Shown: positions 8,886 through 17,684 of the stretch, in pieces | How positions within the stretch are numbered: the first letter of the stretch is position 1 | Layout: the number at the start of each line of letters is the position of its first letter | From: Sergeia podlipaevii | Lineage: Eukaryota > Euglenozoa > Kinetoplastea > Trypanosomatida > Trypanosomatidae | Reading direction: 5' to 3' | Assembly: GCA_030849805.1 (NCBI GenBank) | Contig: JASANZ010001920.1 | Location: forward strand, 1-24,519 | Length of the DNA: 24,519 bases | Notes under the pieces: model-generated | Databases searched by the model: none | The model's input: only the letters and a program-made list of their open reading frames with translations | What the model was told of the DNA's origin: nothing | Made by a program: the position numbers and the translations under genes

Positions 8886-9666
8886 CCTAAAAAAATGGAT
8901 ATGTGCACGCTATCACCCTCCTTGACAAAATAGTTTATATAAAAAAAAATAAAGAAATGGATAACTAAACGCGTGTGTGTAAGCGAAAAAAAAAAGGGGA
9001 GAATGTTAAAAGGAAAAAAAATGCATCGGGAATGATAAAACAGATAACTCAATTGCTGCTATTTGCCTACATGAGATGAACTCACGTTCAACACGTGTTG
9101 CGTGTTTTCATATATATGTGTGTGTTTTCCACCGCTTCAGAGCTGTTAATCCCGGACCCGCAGATCACTATATATTTGTGTTGTTGTTGTTGTTGTTGAA
9201 AATATAATTACAGCATGTTCTGAACATCAAGAAAAAAAAAAAAAAGAAGATCAGAAAACATTCTTCTCTTCCTTTTTTTATTCCCCCCCCCCCTCCTCCA
9301 CTCTATTTATGTACTCATACACACGCTCATCACACTGTGTGTATGCATCCAAACCGCCTCCTTTCTCTCCAAAAAATTCATTCATGCATACATATATAAA
9401 TACACATGTATGCATCTTCTCAAAATGCAGAAGAAGATAAGGAATGTGGTACACATTCTTGTTTATATCTTTTTTTTTTTTTTTTTTACATCCAGTCGTA
9501 AAATTCTTCAACTTGCGTGTGTGTGTGTGTAAGTTTGCGTCCTCCTTCTATTGTACAAGCGCACATAAAGGCAAAACGAAAAAGTGAAAAGAAAAAAAAG
9601 AAAAGAAGATACAATATGCTTTTCAGTTCGCTTCTCTCCTCTCTCTCTTTCACTCACGTCGTCAAC

Positions 9667-10698
9667 TTACCGCTTGAAGAGAAATTCAGCATACAGCGGG
9701 CCTTCACCAGGAAGGTCACAGCAGTGCACCGCATTGTGAGACTGACTCTCCCCAAACCTGGCACGGATGCACTTCGGGAACAGCTTCTTTGCAATCGTCG
9801 TGTCATATGGCCCACACACTTCACGCACTGCATTCACTACGTTGATAGAATCATCTATAGAAACCAGCTGCATCACCCACACCGACCCCTCCAGACTCTT
9901 CGCAGTGTCCTCAAAAGAAGGGAGAACGCCTCTATACGGTGTCAGAAACTTCTCAGACATGCTAGAGCTCACGCTAATTTGAGAGAAGCCGGTGGGCTCG
10001 AGGCCCAGAGATAGCAGCTGCTGGATTGCACTTCCAGCTTTATTCGCAAGAATCAAGTGTGGCTTCACAATCACTACGGAACTATTCTCTTCGTTGAAAA
10101 CAGCAAGTGGCTTTGCAGCGGTGGCACGGCACAATTGTCCCCAAAGTGCTGCCTGTTCAGCATTTTGAGCTGTGCAGGTCCCAGGGCACCTCTTGATATA
10201 GTCGAAGCCTTTCTCCACTGCACTCGCCCGTACAGCGCACAACACCACCGCCCTTGTGGAGGCAAGTTCCTCAGGCAGGTCATATGCCTGAATCATATCC
10301 TGGCGCACCCACGCCATTTGCACATTGGAGATGCTGAACCCACACTCCTCGGTAAGAATAGAAATGTATCGACCAAGTTTGCCAAAAGCGGTCTCACCAA
10401 AAATCATCGTAGTGTTTTCGTTGTGCTCCTCGCAGAGTTGGCGAGTTACCTCATCCGCGTACCCAGTAATGACGGTTGGCTTCCCAAAAACGTTCACTGT
10501 GGCACCAAGAAAGAAGGAAGTGCGTGGGATAGAGGTGACGGAGCGCTTTAGGTAGAGCTTACCACTCACACCCTCTCCCATCTCCAGCGAACCATCCTCA
10601 TAGAAAAAGTATAGCACGTACTGGCGTGTTAAGGAGGCGTACTGGTCGTACTGCTCGCAGTTAAACGCCATGCGCGGATCCTGAGCAGAGCGCGCCAT
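9667..10698 (-). CDS. NME7: NME7-type protein: DM10 domain plus two nucleoside diphosphate kinase domains
   Basis: The 343 residues follow the domain order of human NME7: DM10 (about 10-88, with YEDGSLEM, LKR and the LGATVNVFGK segment), NDK-A (about 94-190) and NDK-B (about 206-343). NDK-B keeps VKPH (211-214), an ARFG segment and NAVHCCDLP (322-330), which corresponds to human NAVHCTDLP. Its His325 occupies the phosphohistidine position of NDP kinases. NDK-A is shortened to roughly 95 residues, has lost the KP motif, and has NAEQ (179-182) where NxxH would be expected, so it is probably inactive. NME7 (Chlamydomonas FAP67) lies inside axonemal doublet microtubules and is also linked to the gamma-tubulin ring complex; a flagellar location here is inferred from the family. 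The start is an ATG that is the first on the predicted transcript, and the stop is TAA. Confidence 0.93.
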   Translation of the reverse strand: MARSAQDPRMAFNCEQYDQYASLTRQYVLYFFYEDGSLEMGEGVSGKLYLKRSVTSIPRTSFFLGATVNVFGKPTVITGYADEVTRQLCEEHNENTTMIFGETAFGKLGRYISILTEECGFSISNVQMAWVRQDMIQAYDLPEELASTRAVVLCAVRASAVEKGFDYIKRCPGTCTAQNAEQAALWGQLCRATAAKPLAVFNEENSSVVIVKPHLILANKAGSAIQQLLSLGLEPTGFSQISVSSSMSEKFLTPYRGVLPSFEDTAKSLEGSVWVMQLVSIDDSINVVNAVREVCGPYDTTIAKKLFPKCIRARFGESQSHNAVHCCDLPGEGPLYAEFLFKR

Positions 10699-11307
10699 AA
10701 TGATGGTCTTCCTTTTTTGAAAGTCTAACGTAAGTCACAGCGTGACGGATATGCTGGTGCTACTCTGTTTGAATAAATATGTGTGTATGTACAAAAATAT
10801 AGAAACGTAATGAGCTCACGTCAAACTCCCAAAATAGGTAGTGCAGCGTTGCTCTCTCTCCCTGCTAATACTAATATTTTGTCATCAGAAAAAAAAAAAG
10901 AAGAGAAAAAAAGAAAAAAAAAATAGGACTTTCATATGCCCACGAGCACACACACAAACATATGTGTAGATTGATTTTTACTGTAAGCGCAATGCAACAT
11001 GGAGGCTACATATTATTATAAATGTTTTTTGCTTTTTTTAAAAAAATGATGATAAATCTAAAGAAAAAAAATGATAGTAGTAATTAAAGTGTAGCAATAA
11101 TGCCGAGACCATCCAGCTTGTCATACAAGCAAAAACAAAAACAAAAAACCTCTTCTTGAAATGCAATATATAGTAAAATCTAAAAAAAGAAAAAATGTAC
11201 GCCATATATTCACCACCACTAGCACAGAAATAGCAGAATACCTGCACAACAGCAAAAACAAAGAAAAAGTAAGAAGCAAAGAAGTTAATCAGAAGAATCA
11301 TAATAAA
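10699..11307. other. Spacer between the coiled-coil gene and NME7
   Basis: No gene is seen. Positions 10699-10870 form the predicted NME7 leader, free of minus-strand ATG. The remainder is AT-rich 3'UTR of the coiled-coil gene, including T7A7 at 11033-11046. Confidence 0.7.
10871..10923 (-). promoter_or_regulatory. Predicted trans-splice acceptor of NME7
   Basis: The minus strand has a T/C tract at 10923-10887, then AG at 10872-10871 (a second AG lies at 10866-10865). The leader would be 172 nt. The nearest upstream minus-strand ATG (10885-10883) is just outside the AG. Confidence 0.65.
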
Positions 11308-11826
11308 TCACTTCACTCGTTTAGCAATCTTCCCAAGGCGTTCCACCTCTATCTGGGTGCGGCGTATTTCTAGCTCAGCCTTTTCCCTCTTCCGCGTCAC
11401 ATCTGCGAGCTCACGCGCGCGGCCCTTGTCACTCTCCGCTCCTTGTCTCAGCTCCTGTCTGAACTCATTCATCTCCGCTGTGCTCTTCTCTGACAAAAAT
11501 GCGACGCTCGCCTTCAGTCTCTCTACCTTCTGCGAAAGCGCCTCTGCCTTGTCCACATTCTCCCGCAGCTCACGTTCCAGTGCCTCTGCGCGCTGTACAT
11601 CCTGTAGCGCCTGTACCTGCTGCTCATTGATATAACGCATCAGAGCGTCAATCACGTCCGGAGGTACTAAAGAAAGCATGGAGGGATCTACGCTAGTGAG
11701 GTTGGCCTCTGTAAGGAGTGTGCGGAGGTGGAGGACGTTCATGTTCACGTACTCACTTTCCCGCACTCGCACCTCCTCAAAGTCAGCGCACTCAGGGAAC
11801 TCTTGCTCCACTGGAAGCTGCTCCAT
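11308..11826 (-). CDS. Coiled-coil protein of unknown function
   Basis: The protein has 172 residues. An acidic N-terminus (1-25) precedes a short possibly globular helical part (about 28-68, LRTLLTEANL then PPDVIDALMRYINEQQ). A long uninterrupted coiled coil follows from about 66 to 168, rich in Glu, Arg, Lys, Gln and Ala, with heptad-spaced Leu/Val/Ala and no helix-breaking Pro. The C-terminus is basic (KIAKRVK). I do not recognise a family. The shape fits a cytoskeletal or basal-body/axonemal component, and the next gene downstream is NME7, but that is context only. The start is the ATG at 11826, the first on the transcript; the open frame extends 16 codons further but begins with TTG, and that extension crosses a homopolymer-rich leader. 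The stop is TGA. Confidence 0.85.
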   Translation of the reverse strand: MEQLPVEQEFPECADFEEVRVRESEYVNMNVLHLRTLLTEANLTSVDPSMLSLVPPDVIDALMRYINEQQVQALQDVQRAEALERELRENVDKAEALSQKVERLKASVAFLSEKSTAEMNEFRQELRQGAESDKGRARELADVTRKREKAELEIRRTQIEVERLGKIAKRVK

Positions 11827-12404
11827 TGTTGTTATTTGTATTTTGAGGAAGGAGAGGGGGGGGGGGAATGACAAACGTAGTGGTAAAAAATAAAAAATAA
11901 AAACAGGAGGTTTTTATTTCCCTTCTCTCTCTACTTATCTATCTATATGCAACTTGCAATTGTGTGCTAAGACGAGCAATCTAAAGAAAAAAAAAGATAG
12001 AAAGAAAGAAAGAAAAAGCAAGTATGTATGTATACTTAAAAGTGACAATCACACATGCATACATAGTCGTTGAATTTGTGTGTACTATTTTTGCCATTCA
12101 TTCCCCTTTTAATCCTGATAAAGAGTGCTGTTACAAACGAATAAGATAAAGCAGAGAATTATTATTAAACAACAATATTGTTTTTCTTTTGTTGCTTTTT
12201 GCGTTCTCTTAAGACGGCCTTTTTCTCTGTAAGAGCACACCGTGCGCCACCCTACACGTCTCTACAGTTGCATCTGCCCAATAATTTACAATACAATACT
12301 CTGCCCCTCCCCCCCCCCCTCACATGCATTAGTACCCTCTACAAAGAGACGGAGGAGCCACACAGAGAGCCTCAATGATAATAGCACCTTCCCTCCACGC
12401 GACC
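11827..12404. other. Spacer between the reticulon-like gene and the coiled-coil gene
   Basis: No gene is seen. Positions 11827-12053 lack minus-strand ATG and hold the coiled-coil leader; the G12 run near 11856-11867 would be a C run in that leader. The right part is 3'UTR of the reticulon-like gene, with a long C run near 12308-12319. Confidence 0.7.
11981..12018 (-). promoter_or_regulatory. Predicted trans-splice acceptor of the coiled-coil gene
   Basis: The minus strand has a TTTC-repeat tract (12018-11983) ending directly in TTTAG with AG at 11982-11981. The leader would be 154 nt and ATG-free. Confidence 0.65.
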
Positions 12405-13078
12405 CTAGCATTGAAGTAAACATCCCCGCGCGACACGGTTAAAGTGTGGACCTTCATCCACCACCTTGCAACGACCGTCACCACCGGGCTTCAGCGACGT
12501 CTCACGCTTTCTACCCGAGCTCTGCAATGGGTCCGCCCAGCGTGCATACTTGCTCGTGCCTTCATCAGCACCCTGTCTCATGCCTGTCCAAGAGACAGGC
12601 AGTAGCAACCTGGCATACTCACTCGGATTGTAACCTGTAATGCGCACCGCCACCTCCTTAGGAAAAAGCCGTGTGAGAACCCTGTGTAGCAGCCACGACA
12701 AGGGCGGGTACACATTCACATAAAAAACATAAAGAGTTATGAGAATCGTATAAAATTCAATCTGAAAAAAAAGCATACGATAAGGCCAAGAACAGTACAC
12801 CGAATCGTGTCCACAAGATGCCGGCAGCAGTCACAGAAGACAGTGTACAACTTCTGGCGCGTGGATTGCGGTCCATCGCACTTGACGAGACACGAGGCTA
12901 CCCACATCGTCGCAATACTGCTAAACGCCACCGCACTGTAGAGAATTGTAAGCACGACGGCAGTGTATTGAAAAGGATCATAGAGGGCGGATAAGAAAGG
13001 GTAGGTCAGCACAACGAGAGCAAACCGACGAAAAGACAGTCTGGGTGGTGCAATCAGCCACCATAGTAGATCGTGCAT
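12405..13078 (-). CDS. Reticulon-like membrane protein, interrupted by a frameshift in a homopolymer
   Basis: Two overlapping open frames look like one gene. The first starts at a good ATG (13078), after an ATG-free leader, and begins MHDLLWWLIAPPRLSFRR, similar in layout to the start of a reticulon-homology domain (a short DLLxW segment, then a long hydrophobic hairpin at about 19-60). A Cys-rich hydrophilic loop follows, and a second hydrophobic stretch starts near residue 93. At the run of eight A (plus strand 12765-12772) the frame goes out and soon stops; the hydrophobic stretch and a 119-residue basic, Trp/Tyr-containing tail continue in the other frame to a TAG at 12405. One extra base in the run, or a -1 slip, would join them to about 224 residues. 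Reticulons shape tubular ER. The family call is tentative because the inter-hairpin loop (about 32 residues) is shorter than usual; another hairpin-type membrane protein is possible. A read error, a true mutation or programmed slippage cannot be told apart here. Confidence 0.65.
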
Positions 13079-13789
13079 GATAGATCCCTCTATATATATA
13101 TATGTGTGTGTATGAAATAAGCAATAATATGTATGTGAATGTATATATATCTATATGTGTGTGTGTGTGTACTGAATCGTCGAGAAAAATAAATAGTAGA
13201 AAATAATATGCATTTAAAGTCATATTTTTTTTTTTAAAAAAAGTGCCGGTTCATATGAAGCGCCTATGGAGCACAAGCATAAAAATAAACAGTACTGTTT
13301 CAAAAGAGGATAGGCTGCTAGAAATGCGATCAATACATCAGCAACGGAATGTTCAAGCTGCTGTCGTCCCCTTTTTAAATCTATATTATGTGTGTGTGTG
13401 TGTGTATGTTTGCATCGTTGAAAGCGCATTTCTACGCTTCGTTGTATTGTGTTCCATACACATACGTGTTTTTTTTTTTTTTTGGTAAAGTACATATCGG
13501 AGAGAAAGCATCAACAGACGTGGATGCGGCCACACGCTGCAGCATATCATTCTCATCCACTATTTTTTTTTTCCCCTTCTCTCACATTTGCAGATCTAGC
13601 AAGGAAGTAAGATCAGGCATACTCTTTGTAAACATTCCCCTTGAGTGACTCTAAGCAATCGTAAATCATACACGAAATCACTATGCTCATTTCTCGCTAT
13701 CCCTCTTAGTTTCTTTTTTTTTTTTCGTTCAAGTTACATCTTTTGCAAACCTGAAGTTGTAAAAAAAAAAAAAAAACCTATAGAGGCGG
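13079..13789. other. Spacer between the EF-hand gene and the reticulon-like gene
   Basis: No gene is seen. Positions 13079-13209 have no minus-strand ATG (leader of the reticulon-like gene, including a GT microsatellite at about 13151-13170, read as AC). The rest is EF-hand 3'UTR, with T11A7 at 13225-13242, GT at 13389-13405 and long A and T runs near 13470 and 13761. Confidence 0.7.
13172..13206 (-). promoter_or_regulatory. Predicted trans-splice acceptor of the reticulon-like gene
   Basis: The minus strand has a T-rich tract (13206-13181) followed by GATTCAG with AG at 13173-13172. The leader is about 93 nt, and the first upstream minus-strand ATG (13213-13211) lies outside it. Confidence 0.55.
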
Positions 13790-15067
13790 TCACTTGGCAT
13801 AGGCAGGCCAGTGACGTGCAAGAAGGCTGTCAAAATCCTTATCAAAGTTCACAGACACGCTCTGCGGTGCATACCACTCTATGAGCTCTGGCAGGCTCAC
13901 GCGACCCTGAACTGCGAGACGCACATCCCACGAGTTGAGAAAGGCGTCACGCTCCTCTGCTGAGCTCGCCGCGAAGCCACGAACTAGTTCCTTCACATCT
14001 ATGCGTCCCTGCTCATCCTTGCGGGGAAACACCGAACGCCAGAGGCGCTCCAGCATCATGCGGCGGCCTGCTGGCAACGGCGGGAGCAGCAGCTCCAGGT
14101 AATACAAATAGTCCACTGTGCCGTCTCCACAGGTGTCGAGCGCGCTCAACACATCAGGGTTGGCAAAGTAAAGTCTATGCTCTCGCAGTGCGTGTAGAAA
14201 CACATCAGAGGAAAGAAACGTACGCGTATCGACGTCGGCGCGGCGTAGGGAGCGAGAGATGAGGCGTGCAACGAGCGCAGGGAATGGTTGTGACATTATC
14301 TGTTGCCTATGCTCACGAGTCACCACACGCTGCAGCTCTGCTTGTTGATTGCGCGCAGCGGTAATCGCAGCCTTCTCACTCACCGTCTGGAGCACAGAAA
14401 AGCCATTCGACATGGCCGCTGGAGCAGAAGTTGTGGACAGCGCGTCTGCGGCGGCACCACTGCAAATGCCCCACACGCCACGCAGCAAAGAAATGAAGCT
14501 CTCGTCATCGCAGTAGGCACCCGAGACGCCAGCGTAGTACTGCTCGAACTCTTGATTTGTGATAACACCATCTGGATTGGTGGTCGCATTGAACGTGGAA
14601 GCGAACTCCTCCGCGACCTCGGCAACTGTGCGAGTCCCTGCGGCAACATCGGGGTGCCTCTCAGAGTGGTAGGCCTGCTGGAGCGTATCGACAGAAACAC
14701 AACCAGTGCCATCCTTGAGAAAGCCTTCCCACACACGCTGCAGCCACACACGCCGTAACTGTGAGACATCACCACGCAGTGCGGCGAGGAAATCAGTAGG
14801 GTCAATGTCGCCGGTGCCATCGCGGTCAAACTGGGTGATTATGCAGGTAAGATCTTGATCCATGAGCGTGACACCGTTCTCCGCCAGTGCACTAGCCAGC
14901 GTGGCCTTGGACACGACGACGCCGCTCCCGCCGCAGTCATCGGCCACGTTGAGTGAGCGGCTAAGACTGCGAATGCCGTTGACTGAAGCTGGACCTTGCA
15001 TGAGAAGACGCTTCACCTTCTTTACAATGGCGGCGAACGCCGTGCTGCTGATCATCGCGCTACTCAT
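13790..15067 (-). CDS. Calcyphosin-like EF-hand protein with two lobes
   Basis: The 425 residues form two EF-hand lobes (about 18-198 and 262-425) joined by an Ala/Ser/Gln-rich linker. In the first lobe one loop is complete: D81, D83, T85, G86, D87, I88, D89, D92 (DRDGTGDIDPTD). Another is plausible at 162-173 (N164, D166, G167, I169, E173). The loops near 43 and 118 are degenerate. In the second lobe, loops near 311 (D311, D315, G316, V318), 349 (D351, G354, I356, E360) and 383 (G388, V390, E394) are partial. The order and spacing of the first lobe resemble calcyphosin (CAPS/CAPSL), which has about 190-210 residues and one lobe, so this looks like a tandem version. Some Ca2+ binding is likely only in the first lobe. 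A flagellar role is possible because calcyphosin-like proteins are frequent in ciliated organisms. The ATG start is first on the transcript, and the stop is TGA. Confidence 0.85.
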   Translation of the reverse strand: MSSAMISSTAFAAIVKKVKRLLMQGPASVNGIRSLSRSLNVADDCGGSGVVVSKATLASALAENGVTLMDQDLTCIITQFDRDGTGDIDPTDFLAALRGDVSQLRRVWLQRVWEGFLKDGTGCVSVDTLQQAYHSERHPDVAAGTRTVAEVAEEFASTFNATTNPDGVITNQEFEQYYAGVSGAYCDDESFISLLRGVWGICSGAAADALSTTSAPAAMSNGFSVLQTVSEKAAITAARNQQAELQRVVTREHRQQIMSQPFPALVARLISRSLRRADVDTRTFLSSDVFLHALREHRLYFANPDVLSALDTCGDGTVDYLYYLELLLPPLPAGRRMMLERLWRSVFPRKDEQGRIDVKELVRGFAASSAEERDAFLNSWDVRLAVQGRVSLPELIEWYAPQSVSVNFDKDFDSLLARHWPAYAK

Positions 15068-15167
15068 ATCTTTTTTCCCCCTTTTTTTCTCCTCTTTTTT
15101 TTCTGTGTGTATCAGACCTGGGTCGCAAAGTACGTCAGCGTGAATCTAGATTGGGCAATGGGATTTG

Positions 15168-15213
15168 CTGGTGGTGCAAATATACGAAAGAGAAAGTAAT
15201 GAAAAGAGAGAAG
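15168..15213 (-). promoter_or_regulatory. Predicted trans-splice acceptor of the EF-hand gene
   Basis: The minus strand has a CTTTCTCTT-type tract (about 15213-15185) followed by GCACCACCAG with AG at 15169-15168. The leader is 100 nt and ATG-free. Confidence 0.6.
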
Positions 15214-15983
15214 CGTGTGTAGAGAAAGGAGGCAATGTGTTGTCAACAACCACGAAAAAAAAAAGAAAAAAAAAGTTGTTAGTTAACTTGAAGCAAGTGA
15301 CTCCTCAAACATTTTATATTTTCTTTCGTGTCTTTTTTTTTTTTCTTAGCGAGGCAAAACACTCACTAAAGGCATTCTCCCCTCCCCCCTTCCTCCTCCC
15401 AAAATAAAATGAAAAGGGAAGAAAGTACATGAAGGAAAAACAAGGTCGCAACAACTGTAAATACATTGCAGTCGTAGCAGCGCATAATATAGTCTTCCAT
15501 AAACATATATAGTCGTGTATACAGATGAATACATAGTACATCACTATAGCCGCCAAACGACAACAACGAACATCAACAAGCGTGCATACAGTCATCCAAC
15601 AAAAGGATAGTTATATACATACTCTAACAAATGCTTGATACACACCGTAAGCAATGTAAGCAATGTATTTGTTTACGTGAACCAACAAACAAAACAGAAA
15701 AACAAGCAAACATAATATTTTTTTTTTAAAGGAATCAAGCAAAGGAAAGCACAAACACACGCATGCACGCACAAGACAAAAATACCAATAGCGAACGACT
15801 AAAGGGAAAAGTAAAAAAAAAAAAATAGCATATATATATTTTTTGGCAAAAGGAAAAACATTACGTGCACTTAGCACCGCTACACATCATCATTTGGTAT
15901 GCGGTTACTGTGGTCGAATCAGCCCATGTCTTTTCTTTCTTTTCTTTTTTCCAAATAAAAAAATACTTTCTGTACGTATGTAA

Positions 15984-15985
15984 AT

Positions 15986-16014
<29 letters not shown>
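15984..16014. repeat. (TA)n-(GATA)n microsatellite
   Basis: A short TA run passes into about five GATA units, in the 3'UTR just downstream of the stop codon at 16093. Confidence 0.9.
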
Positions 16015-16016
<2 letters not shown>

Positions 16017-16092
16017 TTTAAAAATAAAAAATAAAATGATTGTTTGCCGTGTTTCATGTTTCCTTCCATGTCGTATTCGTCCCTTTTTTGAC

Positions 16093-17061
16093 TCACTCTG
16101 AGTCAAATGTAGGCCCCTGGATCGAAGGGCTCGTACTGTGGTGACTACGAGCTGTATGCTTGAACTCATTAGCAGGAACTCTCACCTCTGTCGCTGGGAC
16201 GACATCACTCACAGTCATCTTATACGTCATGAACGGGTTCGCCGTCATGCTCTCTTTCAGCTCCATCTGCTCCTGCGCTACTGTGGCGGGATTGAGTGTC
16301 CACCATGCATCAATATTGCTCATCTTGAATACCGCCGGTGCATCAGAGCGGGAGTGTAGTGCAAGCGGTGTCTCAGACCTTGCCTCACGCTCCAAGTGAC
16401 GTGCGGCACGCATGCCGGCGTTAGTGTCCTTGACCCTCTGCTGGGGAGACTTGTAGGTGAGGTGGTTATGCACCCCCAGTTTCTTTGTGTTCATAGTGAC
16501 ATAGTCTGGCTCCGGCGAAGCTGCCACGTGAGGGTTGGCCCATCGCCCTGAAAGAGCCGTACTGGCATGCCAGACCTGCTCCAGTCGCCTCTTCTCTGGC
16601 GTGTTGTCCTCGATAATCTTCCGAGCCAGGTAGCTAAGCGCAGGTTCGGGGTCCTTAAGAGCTGCGCATTGATACATGTTCTTATGCGAGGAAAGTGACT
16701 TGTTGACGTTAGTGGTCCACACTGAAGGCTTCACGCCACCACCATGCACACGTAGTGACGCGGTCCCCTTCACCGTGTCAGGAAAATGTGTTGTGACCAC
16801 GTCCACCCCATTGTAGCTGCTGTTGGTGTGGGTGAAGGCACGCTCAGGGAAAGGGTGAAGCAGGTCTTGCGTCGACGGGTTCCACTCCTGTTTTGTGTTC
16901 ATGTCACGATAACTTTTGTACTTAATCACTTCGCGACGGCGAATGCTCTTGGGGTGAGTGCGCGGCAGTACAGGAAAGGCACGTTCATTGCGAGCGTACG
17001 TCGTGCTCACAGACATGACAGGGCCACCAGTGGTGTCCACTCCGGATGTGACAGCTTGCAT
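16093..17061 (-). CDS. Conserved-looking extended protein of unknown function
   Basis: I do not recognise this 322-residue protein. It has no signal peptide, membrane span, coiled coil or low-complexity tract. It is basic and rich in Thr, Asn, His, Pro, Tyr and Trp, in short motif-like segments: EWNPSTQDLLHPFPERAF, VKPSVWTTNVNKSLSSHKN, LSGRWANPHV, VTMNTKKLGVHNHLTYKSP and IDAWWTLNPATVAQEQME. Such aromatic, Pro/Asn-punctuated, mostly non-helical chains recall flagellar structural proteins such as microtubule inner proteins; that is a resemblance of style, not a detected homology. The ordered composition and absence of repeats argue that it is a real, constrained protein. The start is the ATG at 17061 (MQAVTSG), the first on the transcript; the open frame runs 12 codons further, to a GTG. 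The stop is TGA. Confidence 0.82.
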   Translation of the reverse strand: MQAVTSGVDTTGGPVMSVSTTYARNERAFPVLPRTHPKSIRRREVIKYKSYRDMNTKQEWNPSTQDLLHPFPERAFTHTNSSYNGVDVVTTHFPDTVKGTASLRVHGGGVKPSVWTTNVNKSLSSHKNMYQCAALKDPEPALSYLARKIIEDNTPEKRRLEQVWHASTALSGRWANPHVAASPEPDYVTMNTKKLGVHNHLTYKSPQQRVKDTNAGMRAARHLEREARSETPLALHSRSDAPAVFKMSNIDAWWTLNPATVAQEQMELKESMTANPFMTYKMTVSDVVPATEVRVPANEFKHTARSHHSTSPSIQGPTFDSE

Positions 17062-17146
17062 TAGATAAGGAGCTGCGCCTTCTATAAAAATGTGCACCGT
17101 ATATATAGGAAGATAATAATAAAAAAAACTACAACTACTAAGTCTA

Positions 17147-17195
17147 CTTGACAGATCAGATAGAAAAAAAAAAGAGAGAGAGAGAGAGACAAGGA
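17147..17195 (-). promoter_or_regulatory. Predicted trans-splice acceptor of the extended unknown protein gene
   Basis: The minus strand has a strong CT-repeat and T-run tract (17195-17163) followed by GTCAAG with AG at 17148-17147. The leader is 85 nt and ATG-free. Confidence 0.65.
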
Positions 17196-17276
17196 GCAGA
17201 ATATGCCTTATCTCTCTTCCTTCTCTTTTGCTTTTTCCTTTTTTTTCTTCTTTATTCTTCTATTGATGTAGAAGCC

Positions 17277-17278
<2 letters not shown>

Positions 17279-17308
<30 letters not shown>
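17279..17308. repeat. (TA)n microsatellite
   Basis: About 14 uninterrupted TA units in the spacer. Confidence 0.95.
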
Positions 17309-17311
<3 letters not shown>

Positions 17312-17684
17312 ACAGAACACGATAGACAGTTTGCAAAAAAAAAAAAAATTTGACTTAGGCACCGAAACAATAATAATGAAAAAAAAAAAAACGCTCAACA
17401 ACAGCGGCAAAACCTGATAATTCATTTGTTTTAGCATTATACGTAGATCCAGGGAAAGCCTTTGTTAACAAGTGTTCGCACTTTCATTCCTTTCTCCCTC
17501 TCTCTCTCTCTCTTTACAATCCTGTGAACGTGGAAAAAAAAAAAAATAGAAATTATGAGGAGAGCAAAAAGAAAAGAGAGGGAGATCTTTTTCTTCTTGC
17601 GTGTGTGTGCGTTGAAAGCCCTTCTCTTCAGTTCTCTCTCACACAGTCTTCCTCTTTCCTCCCCGTATCTTCTTTCCTGCACAA

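Larger units (their letters stand above)
8049..9666. other. Long spacer between NME7 and the LRR protein gene
   Basis: No gene is convincing. Positions 8049-8853 contain no minus-strand ATG, the longest such block bounded by a gene here, and hold the LRR protein leader. The right part is the NME7 3'UTR, with an inverted repeat at 8836-8885, a 12-base palindrome at 9089-9100, (TTG)n at 9178-9198, (CAAA)n at 8409-8428 and a C12 run at about 9284-9295. Confidence 0.7.
15068..16092. other. Spacer between the extended unknown protein gene and the EF-hand gene
   Basis: No gene is seen. Positions 15068-15308 have no minus-strand ATG (EF-hand leader side). The rest is AT-rich 3'UTR, with TA followed by GATA repeats at about 15984-16014 and T10A3 near 15718-15730. 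Open frames here are short and low in complexity. Confidence 0.7.
17062..17684. other. Spacer between the thioredoxin-fold gene and the extended unknown protein gene
   Basis: No gene is seen. Positions 17062-17277 have no minus-strand ATG. A TA microsatellite lies at about 17279-17308, and A runs at 17335-17348 and 17379-17391. The right part is the 3'UTR of the thioredoxin-fold gene. Confidence 0.7.

Noticed and set aside
9140..9175. GC-richer patch (GGTCCGGGATT on the minus strand) that looks like a tRNA T-arm
   Set aside because: No acceptor, D or anticodon stems can be formed around it.
9517..10014. 165-residue plus-strand open frame
   Set aside because: Its second half is antisense to NME7 and its first half is low-complexity Lys-rich spacer.
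11827..11874. N-terminal extension of the coiled-coil protein
   Set aside because: It would start at TTG in a homopolymer-rich leader. The ATG at 11826 is the first ATG after the predicted splice site. The same reasoning removed non-ATG extensions of six other genes.
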